A stretch of 64,000 nucleotides of DNA from Stygiobacter sp. RIFOXYC2_FULL_38_25 (GCA_001803165.1 MHAZ01000006.1:311428-375427); one strand, 5' to 3'. Counted from the stretch's first letter, positions 28,401 to 37,710 are shown. The notes: generated by a model from the sequence alone, not told the origin. Made by a program: numbers and translations.

Positions 28401-31400
28401 GCCTTACTGAAGCTCAACGAATAGCAAATGTTGGTTATTGGGAACGCGACTTCGTTAACAATAAAATTATCCTTTCTGATGAATCTTGTCGCATTTTCGG
28501 ATTACAGCAAGAGAATTATCATAAAGAATTGGATGAGTGGCATAAACAATGGCTTCAATTAATCTTACCGGAAGATAAAGAAAGAGCTGAGAAGACAGCC
28601 ATTGATGCAGTTCAGAAAGACATTCCTTACAATCTGGATTATCGAATTATTAGACATAACGGAGAGCTTCGCTATATACACAGCGAAGCTAATGTAAGAA
28701 GGGATTCATCCGGTAAGCCGATCTTTATGCTTGGAATGATGCAAGATATTACAGTACGTAAACGTGCCGAAGAATCTCTCCTTGAAAGCGAAACGAAACT
28801 CAGGATAATGTTTGAAAATTCCAGAGATGCACTCGGTGTATCAAAAAAGGGTGTACATGTTTTTGCTAATCCAGCATATCTCAAATTATTTGGTTATGAA
28901 AAACTCGAAGAAATTGTAGGAACTTCAATACTTGAATGCATAGCTCCAAGCCATCATCAACAAATAATTGAAAATGTGAAGCGTAGAGATTCTGGAGAAG
29001 AAATTCCATCATTCTATGAAACGCGCGGAAGAAAAAGAGATGGTAGTGAGTTTGATTTTGAAATCAATATTTCAACTTATGAGTTAAACGGTGAAATATA
29101 TACACTTGCAAATATTCGCGATATCACCTCGCGCAAACTATTGGAAAAATCTTTGTTTTTTGTTGCTGAGCGTGGCTGGCAAACCGGCGAAGAAAACTTT
29201 TTCGATTCTCTTGCACAGTTTCTTGGTGAAAATCTTGATATGGATTATGTTGTTGTAGATAAGTTAGATGATAATCCGGAAATTGCGGAAACTATTGCAT
29301 TATATGCCAAAGGTTCAATTGTACCAAATATTCGCTATGCACTGAAAGGAACACCATGCGAAAATGTAATGGGGCGGCAGCTATGCTTTTATCCGAAAGA
29401 AGTCCAGAAATTATTTCCCGATGATAAGCTGCTACTCGAAATGGGTGTAGATAGTTATATGGGAATTCCACTTTGGGATTCTTTCGGCAAGCCAATCGGT
29501 TTGATTGCCCTTATGAGCAGTAAGTCACATCCTGAAGATTCAATAGCTATCCAAGTATTGCAGCTTGTTGCTACTCGCGCAGCTGCCGAACTGGAACGCG
29601 ACCGAAGTGACCGCATACTAAGAAAGCGTGAATATGAATTCCGCACTCTGGCTGAGAGTTTGCCGGATAATATCGTCAGGTACGATCGAAATGGTCGGAC
29701 TGTTTACGTCAATCCGATACTTGAAAAAACCTTGGCAACCGGTGCTTCCGCTATGATTGGCACAACCATACGCGAGCTCAATCCTGATGGAAGTTTCGAA
29801 TCTTATGCACAAGCTGTGGATAATGCTCTCGCCAGCGGCGAGAATAGCGAATTGGAAATTCTTGTTCCCAACCCAAACAATGAACAAATTGTTCATCAGA
29901 TACGAATAATCGCTGAGCGCGACGAACAAAACAAAGTGACGAGTGTACTGGCAATCGGTCGTGATATCACCGAACGTAAACGGGCAGAAGAAACAATTAA
30001 AAAAAGTGAAGCACAACTTAACGAAGCTCAACGAATTGCTCAAATTGGCAGCTGGGAATTGGATATAGCCAACAACATTCTTAGATGGTCTGATGAAATT
30101 TTTAGAATATTCGAAATTGATCCTAAGGAGTTTGGCTCTTCCTACGAGGCATTTTTGAATGCCATTCATCCCGATGATAGAGAAGTTGTTAATACGGCAT
30201 ATTCAAATTCGCTTGTAAACCGTACCCCGTATGCTATAGACCACCGGCTGAGATTTGATGATGGACGGATAAAATTTGTACATGAACAGTGCGAAACAAT
30301 TTATAATGAAGAAAATAAACCTCTGCGTTCTATTGGTACGGTGCAAGATATTACAGATCGTAAATTGGCAGAAGAGGCTCTTAAAGAGAGCGAAGAAAAA
30401 TATAGAACATTAATTCAAAAAATTCAGACCGCTGTTATTGTTCATACTCCGGACACACAAATACTGATATGTAATCACTCAGCTGAAATATTGCTTGGAC
30501 TATCGGAAGATCAATTATTAGGTAAAAAAGCAATTGATCCGGCTTGGCATTTCTACCGCGAAGATGGGACGGTTTTACCACTCGAAGAATACCCGGTTAA
30601 CTATGTACTTGCAACACGCAAAGAATTAAGAAACTATGTGGTTGGAGTTCACAGAACAAATTATAAGAATGATGTTTGGGTTTTGGTAAATGCAGATCCG
30701 GTTTGGAGTAATGAAAATGAACTTACGCAGGTAATAGTAACATTCAGCGATATTACTATGCGAAAGAATGCGGAAGTTGCTTTGAAACTAAGTGAAGAAC
30801 GTTATAGAACATTAGTTGAACAAGCAATGGATGGTATTTTCATTGCCGATTCTAACGGTAATTATATAGATGTTAATAGAAGCGGCTGCAATATGCTTGG
30901 TTATACACGCGATCAGCTGCTGAAATTAAGAATGCAAGATTTGATTCCTGCTGAAGAACAGCAAACTACTCCAATTCAATTTGAAAAATTACGTTCTGGA
31001 AAAACTGCATTGGCGGAGCGAAATCTTATTCGTAATGATGGCTCACTACTGCCGGTAGAAATTAGCGGAATTATGCTGCCGGACAAAAGATTCTTAGGAA
31101 TTGTTAGAGATATCACCGAAAGAAAAAAGAATGAAGCTGCGCTAAACGAAAGAATTAAACACTCACAGTCATTATTAAGGCTATCCAAAAATTTAGAGTT
31201 TGCCCAAACTTATTCCCAAGCCTTAACTGCTGCTCTGAATGAAATAAAAAATATACTCGGCTACAAAACTGTATGGGTTTATCTTTTAAGCGAGGACAAG
31301 AAATATTTTAATGCTTTAGTAGCCCGTGGCGATTTTGAAGATATAGTTATGTCTCCCGAAGGCACTTTAATTCTTCCTATCGAAGGTGATAGAATGCTTG

Positions 31401-33070
31401 AAGAAATTGCCGAGGCAAAAGAAATAGTTATTGTTGAGGATGCTAGAGCAGATGAAAGGACCAACAAGAAAATTGTTGAAACACTGGGTAACCGTACTAT
31501 CATAAACGTTCCAATTTACCTTTTGGACAAACATCTCGGTACAGTAGGCACGGGAACTTTTTCCGATGAGGGTGTTCGGATACCGACTCGCTCTGAAAAG
31601 GAATTTCTTTTAGCAATGGCAAGCCATTTAGCAGTAACACTTGATCGGTTGCATCTTCTAGTTGAGCGTCAAGAAGCGGAAAAAGCGCTTCTCCGATTAA
31701 ATCGTGAACTGAAAGCAATTAGCAACTGTAACCAGTCTTTATTGCGCGCGGAAGATGAGCAATCCTTGCTTAATGAAATTTGTAGAATAATATGTGAGGA
31801 AGCCGGATATGATTTTGCATGGGTGGGCTATACAGAACATTCGGATGCAAATACAATACACCCGGTAGCTTGGGCTGGTATTGATATAGATCTTAAAGCT
31901 AAAGAAAAATTTGATTGGTCAGAGGAAATAGAATGCGGACTAAGACCAGCACAAAAAGTAATCCAGACGGGTGATATAATTTATGTTCAGGATTTTAGTT
32001 CTGATGCAAGTTTGGAATCGTGGTGCCAAAAAGCTCTGCAAAGAGGATATAGATCGGGCATGGCACTACCTCTTAAGAATGAGAATTCCCAAGTTTTTGG
32101 AGTCATATTAATTTATTCTACGAATAGGAATGTAATTACACAGGATGAAATCCGATTAATTGAAGAACTGGCTAACGATTTGGCATTTGGTATTATTACA
32201 TTACAAACACGGGCAGAACGCAAGCGAGTAGAAAAGGAACTCGAGCTGCATAGAGATCACTTGCAAGAGTTGGTTAATGTAAGAACGGAAGAATTAGACA
32301 AAGTAAACAAGAAACTGATAATTGAGTTCGAGAAAGAGAAAGAGTTTGAAAGGATGCTTCAGCATTCACTCGAAAAAGAAAAAGAGTTGAGCGAACTAAA
32401 ATCCCGCTTTATTTCAACAACTTCGCACGAGTTTAGAACACCTCTTACAACAGTAAGGGTTTCTGCCGAAATGATTCAGCGTTATAGGAAAAGATGGACT
32501 GAGGACAAATTGGATGTATTCTTAGACAAAATTAAAAACTCGGTTGATTACTTAACGAAACTTTTAGACGATGTATTAACCATAAGCCGTTCCGAAAGCG
32601 GAAAAATAGTTTTGAACAGAGAAGAAATTGATCTACATGAGTTTTGTCTTGATGTAATTGAAGAAGCAAAAATATCTGCAACAGAAGCACACAAATTAAT
32701 TTTTAATTTCACCCTTAAAAAAATTCATTATAGACTAGACCCGAAGTTGATGAAATTCATTTTATTGAATTTACTATCCAACGCGATTAAGTACTCCCCT
32801 AAAGGAGGTAAAATAGAACTGACCATAAAGCAATTGCGAGGCAAGATGGTAATTTCTGTTAAGGATAAAGGTATTGGTATTCCAACTGACGATTTGAAAC
32901 ACCTATTTGAACCATTTCACCGCGCTAAAAACACTACCGATATTTCTGGAACAGGACTCGGTCTTTCTATTGTAAAGAGAGCCGTTGATTTGCATAACGG
33001 AATTATTACTGTTAAATCAGAACTAAATGCCGGAACTACCTTCACAGTTAAAATTCCGTTGGAGCAGTAG
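25445..33070 (+). CDS. Giant cytosolic multi-PAS/GAF sensor histidine kinase
   Basis: About 2541 residues (ATG 25445, or 25457 four codons in). The order from the sequence is a GAF-like domain (about 26-180), a coiled coil, GAF (245-400), PAS (423-549), PAS (558-676), PAS (679-802), GAF (812-976), PAS (981-1109), PAS (1114-1234), GAF (1236-1386) and four PAS (1392-1516, 1518-1642, 1646-1777, 1781-1896). It continues with GAF (1906-2072), GAF (2083-2256), a coiled coil, HisKA with the phospho-acceptor His2328 in TTSHEFRTPL, and HATPase_c with NLLSNAIKYSP, DKGIGIP and GTGLGLSIV. I count nine PAS and six GAF. No membrane segment or receiver domain is seen, so it is a soluble kinase whose regulator is elsewhere. 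It is the last gene of the corrinoid operon. Boundaries are approximate. Confidence 0.88.
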   Translation: MVIPMNDEISISREDFSRLNERVKRLAEEKSFLELFTHLMGKMSSVSGLENTISNLLQIILENIGGSNIIIYYLIDSQIFYADVLGRKEPIKEINDSIVKKVFETKTSFELQSSFDNTKLISSEFTKANIWAFPLQVGTELIAVVKIEDLYVTTGDLRFHLPTFFSYVAHILKNEILGYTKLMRAYNQLEEENNLRKEAEKELRTINDELEDRVEERTIELHHANVQLEDELAVRQRAESQIRKLNRIYAVLSNINQAIVRIRNTKEVFDEACRIATEYGKFTMVWIGIINAKNNKVDVAASSGVESSYLDNLVIDLNDVQRSSGPTGIAIRTGKHKISNNIIDDDSMLLWKNEAIQYGYKSTASFPLIVFGKVVGAFCIYSDELNFFEDDDVVLLDEMVKDISFAMEFIESEAERRDAENALYLSEERFRRLAENAPDVIYRMSLADGKYEYISPAALTIFGYSPDDYYDNPLLFKQSIHSDWIKYFEEHWANLQKGILPQTYEYQIIHKSGEARWLNQRNILVLDEGGNSVAIEGVVTDITERKQAEQALQKAAEEIRDLYNNAPCGYHSLDKEGTFVRINNTELKWLGYTLEEVIGKMKFTDIITPKSLKTFNENFPGFKEKGWIKNLEFELIRKDGSILPILASATAIKDSDGNYLMSRSTVNDIAELKLAELQLRNSEREFRTLAENLPDHIIRYDIDCRVIYLNHVVAATNYTNSSLVGKLSAEIQFNEAKGLEEYNEKLRRVIKTGTEDEMEIMLRDIEGNLHIHEVHFLAERDIEGKIVGALAIGHDISERKQAEEERQANLRFFENMDRINRAIQEANNVEQMMSDVLDIILSTFDCDRASFIYPCDIEASSWKVPIERTKPEHPGAMILGVEIPVDSEAIRVFKAVLAACYPVGFGPGNEEPLPQKVSESFNIKSQLAISLHPKIDKPWMFVLHQCSRNRSWTSEEKKLLKEISTRLTDGLTSLLTLRNLSESERRLTEAQRIANVGYWERDFVNNKIILSDESCRIFGLQQENYHKELDEWHKQWLQLILPEDKERAEKTAIDAVQKDIPYNLDYRIIRHNGELRYIHSEANVRRDSSGKPIFMLGMMQDITVRKRAEESLLESETKLRIMFENSRDALGVSKKGVHVFANPAYLKLFGYEKLEEIVGTSILECIAPSHHQQIIENVKRRDSGEEIPSFYETRGRKRDGSEFDFEINISTYELNGEIYTLANIRDITSRKLLEKSLFFVAERGWQTGEENFFDSLAQFLGENLDMDYVVVDKLDDNPEIAETIALYAKGSIVPNIRYALKGTPCENVMGRQLCFYPKEVQKLFPDDKLLLEMGVDSYMGIPLWDSFGKPIGLIALMSSKSHPEDSIAIQVLQLVATRAAAELERDRSDRILRKREYEFRTLAESLPDNIVRYDRNGRTVYVNPILEKTLATGASAMIGTTIRELNPDGSFESYAQAVDNALASGENSELEILVPNPNNEQIVHQIRIIAERDEQNKVTSVLAIGRDITERKRAEETIKKSEAQLNEAQRIAQIGSWELDIANNILRWSDEIFRIFEIDPKEFGSSYEAFLNAIHPDDREVVNTAYSNSLVNRTPYAIDHRLRFDDGRIKFVHEQCETIYNEENKPLRSIGTVQDITDRKLAEEALKESEEKYRTLIQKIQTAVIVHTPDTQILICNHSAEILLGLSEDQLLGKKAIDPAWHFYREDGTVLPLEEYPVNYVLATRKELRNYVVGVHRTNYKNDVWVLVNADPVWSNENELTQVIVTFSDITMRKNAEVALKLSEERYRTLVEQAMDGIFIADSNGNYIDVNRSGCNMLGYTRDQLLKLRMQDLIPAEEQQTTPIQFEKLRSGKTALAERNLIRNDGSLLPVEISGIMLPDKRFLGIVRDITERKKNEAALNERIKHSQSLLRLSKNLEFAQTYSQALTAALNEIKNILGYKTVWVYLLSEDKKYFNALVARGDFEDIVMSPEGTLILPIEGDRMLEEIAEAKEIVIVEDARADERTNKKIVETLGNRTIINVPIYLLDKHLGTVGTGTFSDEGVRIPTRSEKEFLLAMASHLAVTLDRLHLLVERQEAEKALLRLNRELKAISNCNQSLLRAEDEQSLLNEICRIICEEAGYDFAWVGYTEHSDANTIHPVAWAGIDIDLKAKEKFDWSEEIECGLRPAQKVIQTGDIIYVQDFSSDASLESWCQKALQRGYRSGMALPLKNENSQVFGVILIYSTNRNVITQDEIRLIEELANDLAFGIITLQTRAERKRVEKELELHRDHLQELVNVRTEELDKVNKKLIIEFEKEKEFERMLQHSLEKEKELSELKSRFISTTSHEFRTPLTTVRVSAEMIQRYRKRWTEDKLDVFLDKIKNSVDYLTKLLDDVLTISRSESGKIVLNREEIDLHEFCLDVIEEAKISATEAHKLIFNFTLKKIHYRLDPKLMKFILLNLLSNAIKYSPKGGKIELTIKQLRGKMVISVKDKGIGIPTDDLKHLFEPFHRAKNTTDISGTGLGLSIVKRAVDLHNGIITVKSELNAGTTFTVKIPLEQ

Positions 33071-33229
33071 CGCAAAATATTCAATCAGAGTGCTGTTCAT
33101 AGAAACTGCGAATTCGCTTTATAGATTTTTACGCAAATAGCTCAGAACATTTTTTGTAAATAGGAAAAAATCTTAATTTACACCATTCCTTTGACCAAGC
33201 AACACTTATAAATTTTTCGTGGAAGTTAA

Positions 33230-34579
33230 ATGAAGAAGATGCTTTTTGCAGTTACAATACTTGCATCAATTGCTTTTGCTACGGATAAAGCAGATTATAA
33301 TTTGATGCAAAATAAAATTGATGTAATTCACTACACTATTAATCTTAAAATCTCCGACCTATCTTTCAATATCTCTGCTAAGACGGAAATTAACTTCAGA
33401 ACCGTTAGTAATCTCGAAGAATTGAAATTCAATCTGAGAGAAATGAATGTTCATTCGTGTGCTTTGGACAGCAAACCTATAGATTTTAAGCACGAAGATG
33501 GAATCTTGCAAATTTTACTCTCGGAGATAATCGAGAAGAACACAAACCATACTATTACTGTTAATTATAATGGCGCCCCTAAGAGCGGCTTGTTTGTTGG
33601 GAAAAATAAGTACCGAAATTTTTCTGCCTTCAGCGATAACTGGGCAAACTACGCCAGCTATTGGTTTCCCGCTATTGATCATCCTTCCGACAAAGCTTCG
33701 GTAACCTTTAATGTTTCTATCCCAAAGGGCTACGAAGTTATTTGTAACGGTGATTTAGTTGAGAAATCATTACTAAATCTAAATGAGACTAAATACACAT
33801 ACAGCATGAAGGAACCGGTTCCAACATATTGTATGGTAGTTGGAGTATGCGATTTTGCAATCACCGAAACTAAAACTGAATCCGGAATCCCAATTTTTTA
33901 TTACACTTATCCCGAAGATAGTTTAAACGCAGTAAACGGTTTTAAGCGCGCAGCAGATATGGTTGTTTTCTACGAAGAAACTATTGGCTCCTTTCCCTAC
34001 TCAAGACTTTCACTTGTAGAGTCATCAACAATTTTTGGCGGAATGGAAAACAGCAGCGCTATTTTCTTCACGGAAAAAAGTCCCTCTTTCACCGGTGAAA
34101 AAGATAACGAAGAAACAGTCGCGCACGAAATTGCTCATCAATGGTTTGGCGATGCTGTTACAATGTCCGATTGGTCGGAAGTATGGCTTAGTGAAGGATT
34201 TGCAACTTACTTTACTGCGCTTTACTTTGAAGCGCGCGACGGAAAAGAGCGCTTTAACAAAATCATGAATGAATACATGAGAAGTTACCGTCAAAGCACC
34301 AATTGGAAAACTCCGGTAATTCATCAAGGTTACAAAAAACTCTCAGAGTTACTTAATGTTGAGACTTATCAAAAAGCAGCTTTCTTTTTGCATGAACTAA
34401 GAAAAAAAATTGGCGATAAATACTTTTTTAACTCTGTAAGAGAATACTATAAGCGGTTTGTTCATTCCAATGCAACCACTAAAGATTTCAAAGGAATTGT
34501 TGAATCAATTTCGGGGACAAAACTTGATGAGTTGTTTACTAACTGGCTTTACTACCCCGGCTTGCCTAACCAAATTTAA
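33230..34579 (+). CDS. Compact M1-family zinc aminopeptidase, secreted
   Basis: A 449-residue protein with signal peptide MKKMLFAVTILASIAFA. The M1 signature is complete: GGMENSSA, then HEIAHQWFGD (His299, Glu300, His303) and the third ligand Glu322 in SEGFATYF, 18 residues on. The N-terminal saddle-like beta domain (residues 20-210) and thermolysin-like domain are present. The long C-terminal helical domain of typical M1 enzymes (600-900 residues) is missing, giving a minimal version. It probably removes N-terminal residues from peptides in the periplasm or outside. It ends before a strong terminator. The weak GTGGAAGTTAA ribosome site supports the ATG at 33230. Confidence 0.88.
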   Translation: MKKMLFAVTILASIAFATDKADYNLMQNKIDVIHYTINLKISDLSFNISAKTEINFRTVSNLEELKFNLREMNVHSCALDSKPIDFKHEDGILQILLSEIIEKNTNHTITVNYNGAPKSGLFVGKNKYRNFSAFSDNWANYASYWFPAIDHPSDKASVTFNVSIPKGYEVICNGDLVEKSLLNLNETKYTYSMKEPVPTYCMVVGVCDFAITETKTESGIPIFYYTYPEDSLNAVNGFKRAADMVVFYEETIGSFPYSRLSLVESSTIFGGMENSSAIFFTEKSPSFTGEKDNEETVAHEIAHQWFGDAVTMSDWSEVWLSEGFATYFTALYFEARDGKERFNKIMNEYMRSYRQSTNWKTPVIHQGYKKLSELLNVETYQKAAFFLHELRKKIGDKYFFNSVREYYKRFVHSNATTKDFKGIVESISGTKLDELFTNWLYYPGLPNQI

Positions 34580-34587
34580 TCAACAAA

Positions 34588-34619
34588 AAACCCCGTCAAT
34601 TATTTAACCGGCGGGGTTT
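34588..34619. terminator. Bidirectional terminator between convergent genes
   Basis: AAACCCCG (34588-34595) and CGGGGTTT (34612-34619) form the stem, with A-rich and T-rich flanks. It lies between the peptidase stop and the convergent lipoprotein stop. Confidence 0.75.
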
Positions 34620-34642
34620 AAAGTTTCAGATATGTATTATTG

Positions 34643-35344
34643 TCAGCAAGGAGATTTCATTCTTGCAACAGCGGTGTCCCAAGTTGCTTGCTGCTCAGTA
34701 GTTAACAAAGCACGAACTCCATCAAGCAATGTTTTTCTGTTAGCACACATTTGTTCTTTAACTGAAGCTGTAGCCGGATTAGTTTCAATTGCATTGCGAA
34801 CTCTTTCATTCAAGTTTTTAAGCTTTTCTTCCGCTTCTCTTCTTGTGATTTTGCCATCTTTAACATCTTGGGCAATAGCTTTGCGCTGTGCATTTGCAGC
34901 ATCAATAATAGCTTTGTTCGCCTCTGCAAATTCTTTTACCAGCGGTTTCATTGATTCATGATAAGCTTTTACCAAAACATCAATTTCGGTTTTTTGGCTC
35001 TCGGTTAATTTCAATTTTCTAAAGATCATGCCGAGATGTTTGTTCCAATCATATCTTGCCATCCAGCCAACTGCTGCACCATGCATCATTCCGCTGCCCG
35101 GTTTGAAATCGCCGGCATTCACAAAACTGTAGTTCAGCATTGTGGGATTTATTGAAAGGTCGGCATCAAGGGTTGCACCTTCAATTGCATTTTCAGCATC
35201 AAAATAGTCAATCATCAAGTATTGAGCTGAATCAAAATTTGTGTTAGATGGTGATGTAACTTCGTCTTGCTTATTACAGCCGGCGAGAAAAATAACCGGA
35301 AGGATTATCAATGATAAAGCGAAAAGGAATTTTAGGTTTTTCAT
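34643..35344 (-). CDS. Lipoprotein with Spy/CpxP-like LTxxQ region
   Basis: A 233-residue lipoprotein with a classical lipobox (LAGC, Cys22) after MKNLKFLFALSLIILPVIF. A disordered N-terminal part is followed by a long helical segment with KLKLTESQKTEIDVLVK and ALLTTEQQATWD, two LTxxQ-like motifs as in Spy/CpxP periplasmic chaperones. It also has charged helices (AIAQDVKDGKITRREAEEKLKN) and a conserved-looking Cys pair (MCANRK, SPC) at the end. A chaperone or envelope-stress role is only inference. Start at 35344, before AAAGAGGTAGAT. Confidence 0.65.
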   Translation of the reverse strand: MKNLKFLFALSLIILPVIFLAGCNKQDEVTSPSNTNFDSAQYLMIDYFDAENAIEGATLDADLSINPTMLNYSFVNAGDFKPGSGMMHGAAVGWMARYDWNKHLGMIFRKLKLTESQKTEIDVLVKAYHESMKPLVKEFAEANKAIIDAANAQRKAIAQDVKDGKITRREAEEKLKNLNERVRNAIETNPATASVKEQMCANRKTLLDGVRALLTTEQQATWDTAVARMKSPC

Positions 35345-35550
35345 ATCTACCTCTTTTGGTTGTGCCGATTTGACAACACATCAAATTGCAGGGTTTAAAG
35401 TGCAAAGAAATATGCATGAGTTCAAAGGTTTTTACCGCCCCATTTCCCGGTTCCGCTTGGTAAAGTTCCGATCAATTATAATTGAAAATTTTTTATCTCA
35501 GTAAGGCGTTTTATATTTCGAACAAAGAACAATAAGAGAAAGAGTTTAAG

Positions 35551-36348
35551 ATGAAACAAACAATCAATGGAATTTCCGTTAACACCTTTGGCGACCCTAC
35601 AAAACAAGCTGTAATCTTTGTACACGGTTTTCCCTATGATCACACAATGTGGCAAGACCAGATTGATTTTTTACAAAAGAACTTCTTTTGCGTTGCCTAT
35701 GATGTTAGAGGTTTAGGAGAGAGCGCCGTTGGCGATGGACAATATATGCTCGAGTTTTTCGTGGATGATCTCTTTACCATAATCGCGGAACTAAAATTGG
35801 TAAAACCGGTTTTGTGCGGGCTTTCGATGGGCGGCTATATTGCCTTGCGTGCTATGGAAAGAAACCAAGAATTGTTTAGCGGGCTTATACTTTGCGATAC
35901 TAAGGCTGAAGCAGACGGAGATGCCGCAAAGCTTACTCGTGCGGCAAATATCAGCATGATTAATAATGAAGGCTTAGTAAAGTTTACCGATATGTTCGTA
36001 ACAAATTGCTTTGCGGAGGAAACGCCTAAGCAAAACGAGAAGATGTTTTTAACCACGCTTTATAAATCGCAAAAGAATGATCCGGTAGGAGTTAAAGGAT
36101 GCATCATTGCGATAATGAGCAGAACAGACACAACAAATTATCTCTCACAAATAAAAATTCCAACACTTGTTATTTGCGGCGCGTTCGATAAGCTAACTCC
36201 GGTTCCGGTAATGAGAGCGCTCGCTGAAAAAATTCCAAATTCTGAATTTGCCTCTATACCATTTGCCGGACACATGACACCGCTTGAAAATCCGGAGTGT
36301 GTGAATGATTTAATAAAGGGATTTTTGGATAGAAATTTTACTTCTTAA
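35551..36348 (+). CDS. Alpha/beta hydrolase
   Basis: A 265-residue cytosolic alpha/beta-hydrolase. It has an HGFPYDHTMW oxyanion strand, the nucleophile elbow GLSMGG (Ser92), the acid strand CGAFDKLTP and the terminal AGHMTPLENP histidine, so the triad is complete. The closest pattern is the small esterase/lactonase group (including 3-oxoadipate enol-lactonase-like enzymes), but the substrate cannot be assigned. Start at the ATG at 35551 after AGAGAAAGAGTTTAAG. Its last bases overlap the convergent membrane gene by 11 bases. Confidence 0.85.
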   Translation: MKQTINGISVNTFGDPTKQAVIFVHGFPYDHTMWQDQIDFLQKNFFCVAYDVRGLGESAVGDGQYMLEFFVDDLFTIIAELKLVKPVLCGLSMGGYIALRAMERNQELFSGLILCDTKAEADGDAAKLTRAANISMINNEGLVKFTDMFVTNCFAEETPKQNEKMFLTTLYKSQKNDPVGVKGCIIAIMSRTDTTNYLSQIKIPTLVICGAFDKLTPVPVMRALAEKIPNSEFASIPFAGHMTPLENPECVNDLIKGFLDRNFTS

Positions 36349-37237
36349 TTACTTTTTCAATCTCTTTGAAGTTTGGATTCGGCTGAATTTTCTTTTTTAT
36401 TGTGTCAATCTTGGTAACGGGGACTTTGCGTTTTAATGCCGGATTAGTATCAGCCGGAGTTTTTTCAATTACTCTTTCAATCGGTGTAAAGTAGGGATCG
36501 GCTTTGGGATTAGCTACTGCCCCTTGTGTACTTGATGGTGAAGATGGAACGTTATCTCTTGTTGTTTCGCCATCTTGTTTAGGTGCTTGATGTGAACCAT
36601 CCACAGCCAGCATTACATTAACCTTTTTTGGCGCCGGCTTTGTTGTGCCGCCGCCCGGTTGCACTTGAACATCTGTTAATACTTCTTTGCCGGTTGGTTT
36701 GTTAATAGAATTATCAAATGTAACTTCCGCACCCTTTCTTGGTGTTGATTTTCCTTCTTCGATTACACTATCAACACTTTCAAAATTTTTCACTTCCGGT
36801 TTTTTAGAATAAACGTTTTCTATTTTTTCTTTTCCACTTTCCACAGCTTGCAAAACTTTTTGCTTGTACGGCAGTATTGAATCGGCAACGCCGCTTATCC
36901 CAACGAGCAAGAAACTTGTGAGTAAAAGTGATGCCGAAACCGGCAGAACTTTAGCTAAGAAGAATCTCAAACTCCTTTCCATAAAACGCGGTCCGGCACC
37001 GGCATTAGCCGCAAGAGCTTTATCAGCAGCGTTTACTCTGTTTACAAAAAACCAAAGAGAGACTGTAAGTAACCATATTACAATTACAGCAATTACAAGA
37101 AAGATCATTGCAATTTCTTTTTGAGAAATGATAAGTGAGATTACAAGTGTGCCAATAAAAAAGAAAAGAAAGAATTGCAACCTTCTTTCCAGTTGGCTTT
37201 CTAAAAATATTCTCTCTTGAAATGCGTCCCAGCTCAT
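36338..37237 (-). CDS. Membrane protein with Pro/Lys-rich tail, function unknown
   Basis: A 299-residue protein. Two membrane segments lie near residues 23-45 and 46-68 and one near 100-120, followed by a long polar, probably disordered region rich in Pro, Lys and Thr (about 170-299). No domain recognised. The arrangement (short helical hairpin, one further helix, long flexible tail) suggests a scaffold or envelope-spanning role, without evidence for a specific one. The Nudix gene lies 11 bases upstream on the same strand. Overlaps the convergent hydrolase end. Confidence 0.6.
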   Translation of the reverse strand: MSWDAFQERIFLESQLERRLQFFLFFFIGTLVISLIISQKEIAMIFLVIAVIVIWLLTVSLWFFVNRVNAADKALAANAGAGPRFMERSLRFFLAKVLPVSASLLLTSFLLVGISGVADSILPYKQKVLQAVESGKEKIENVYSKKPEVKNFESVDSVIEEGKSTPRKGAEVTFDNSINKPTGKEVLTDVQVQPGGGTTKPAPKKVNVMLAVDGSHQAPKQDGETTRDNVPSSPSSTQGAVANPKADPYFTPIERVIEKTPADTNPALKRKVPVTKIDTIKKKIQPNPNFKEIEKVIKK

Positions 37238-37248
37238 TTTATTCTCTG

Positions 37249-37710
37249 TTAATAAAATTTTACTTCGTGCGAGATGAATTTTCCATCTTCATAAATAAAC
37301 TTGGCTGAAAAATGCTTGTCTTGGAAAAGCCAAGGAATAAAAATTTTGTCGCCGTCCCAAAGATTCAGATCAACAAGTTTATCGTTGGGAATCCACTCCA
37401 GTTTACCTTCGTTCGAATCAATAAGTTTCCCGCTGAACTTTGTAGATGTAAACAGAAATACATACCAGTCTTTCTTGCCGTCAAACATCGGAAACGTGAT
37501 AAATCCCTTCATTTCCGGCTCAATCATCAACAAACCGCTTTCTTCTTCCACTTCTCTAATCGCACAATCTTCCGGCGATTCACCTTGCTCAAACTTTCCG
37601 CCAAGTCCGTTCCACTTCCCTTCGTGGTAATCGTTCGGTTTCTTGTTGCGAAATAACATCAGCGTTTTCCCTTCATGCATTACATAACACAACGTGGCAA
37701 GTTGTACCAA
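37249..37710 (-). CDS. Nudix hydrolase (8-oxo-dGTP diphosphatase-like)
   Basis: A 153-residue Nudix protein with the full Nudix box GGKFEQGESPEDCAIREVEE followed by ESGLL, matching G-x5-E-x7-REUxEExGU. The opening LATLCYVMHEGKTLMLFRNKK and a WNGLGGK stretch are like MutT/8-oxo-dGTP diphosphatases that clean oxidised nucleotides. Substrate not proven. It begins at 37710, just downstream of the four-helix-bundle gene, and leads into the membrane protein gene. Confidence 0.85.
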   Translation of the reverse strand: MVQLATLCYVMHEGKTLMLFRNKKPNDYHEGKWNGLGGKFEQGESPEDCAIREVEEESGLLMIEPEMKGFITFPMFDGKKDWYVFLFTSTKFSGKLIDSNEGKLEWIPNDKLVDLNLWDGDKIFIPWLFQDKHFSAKFIYEDGKFISHEVKFY

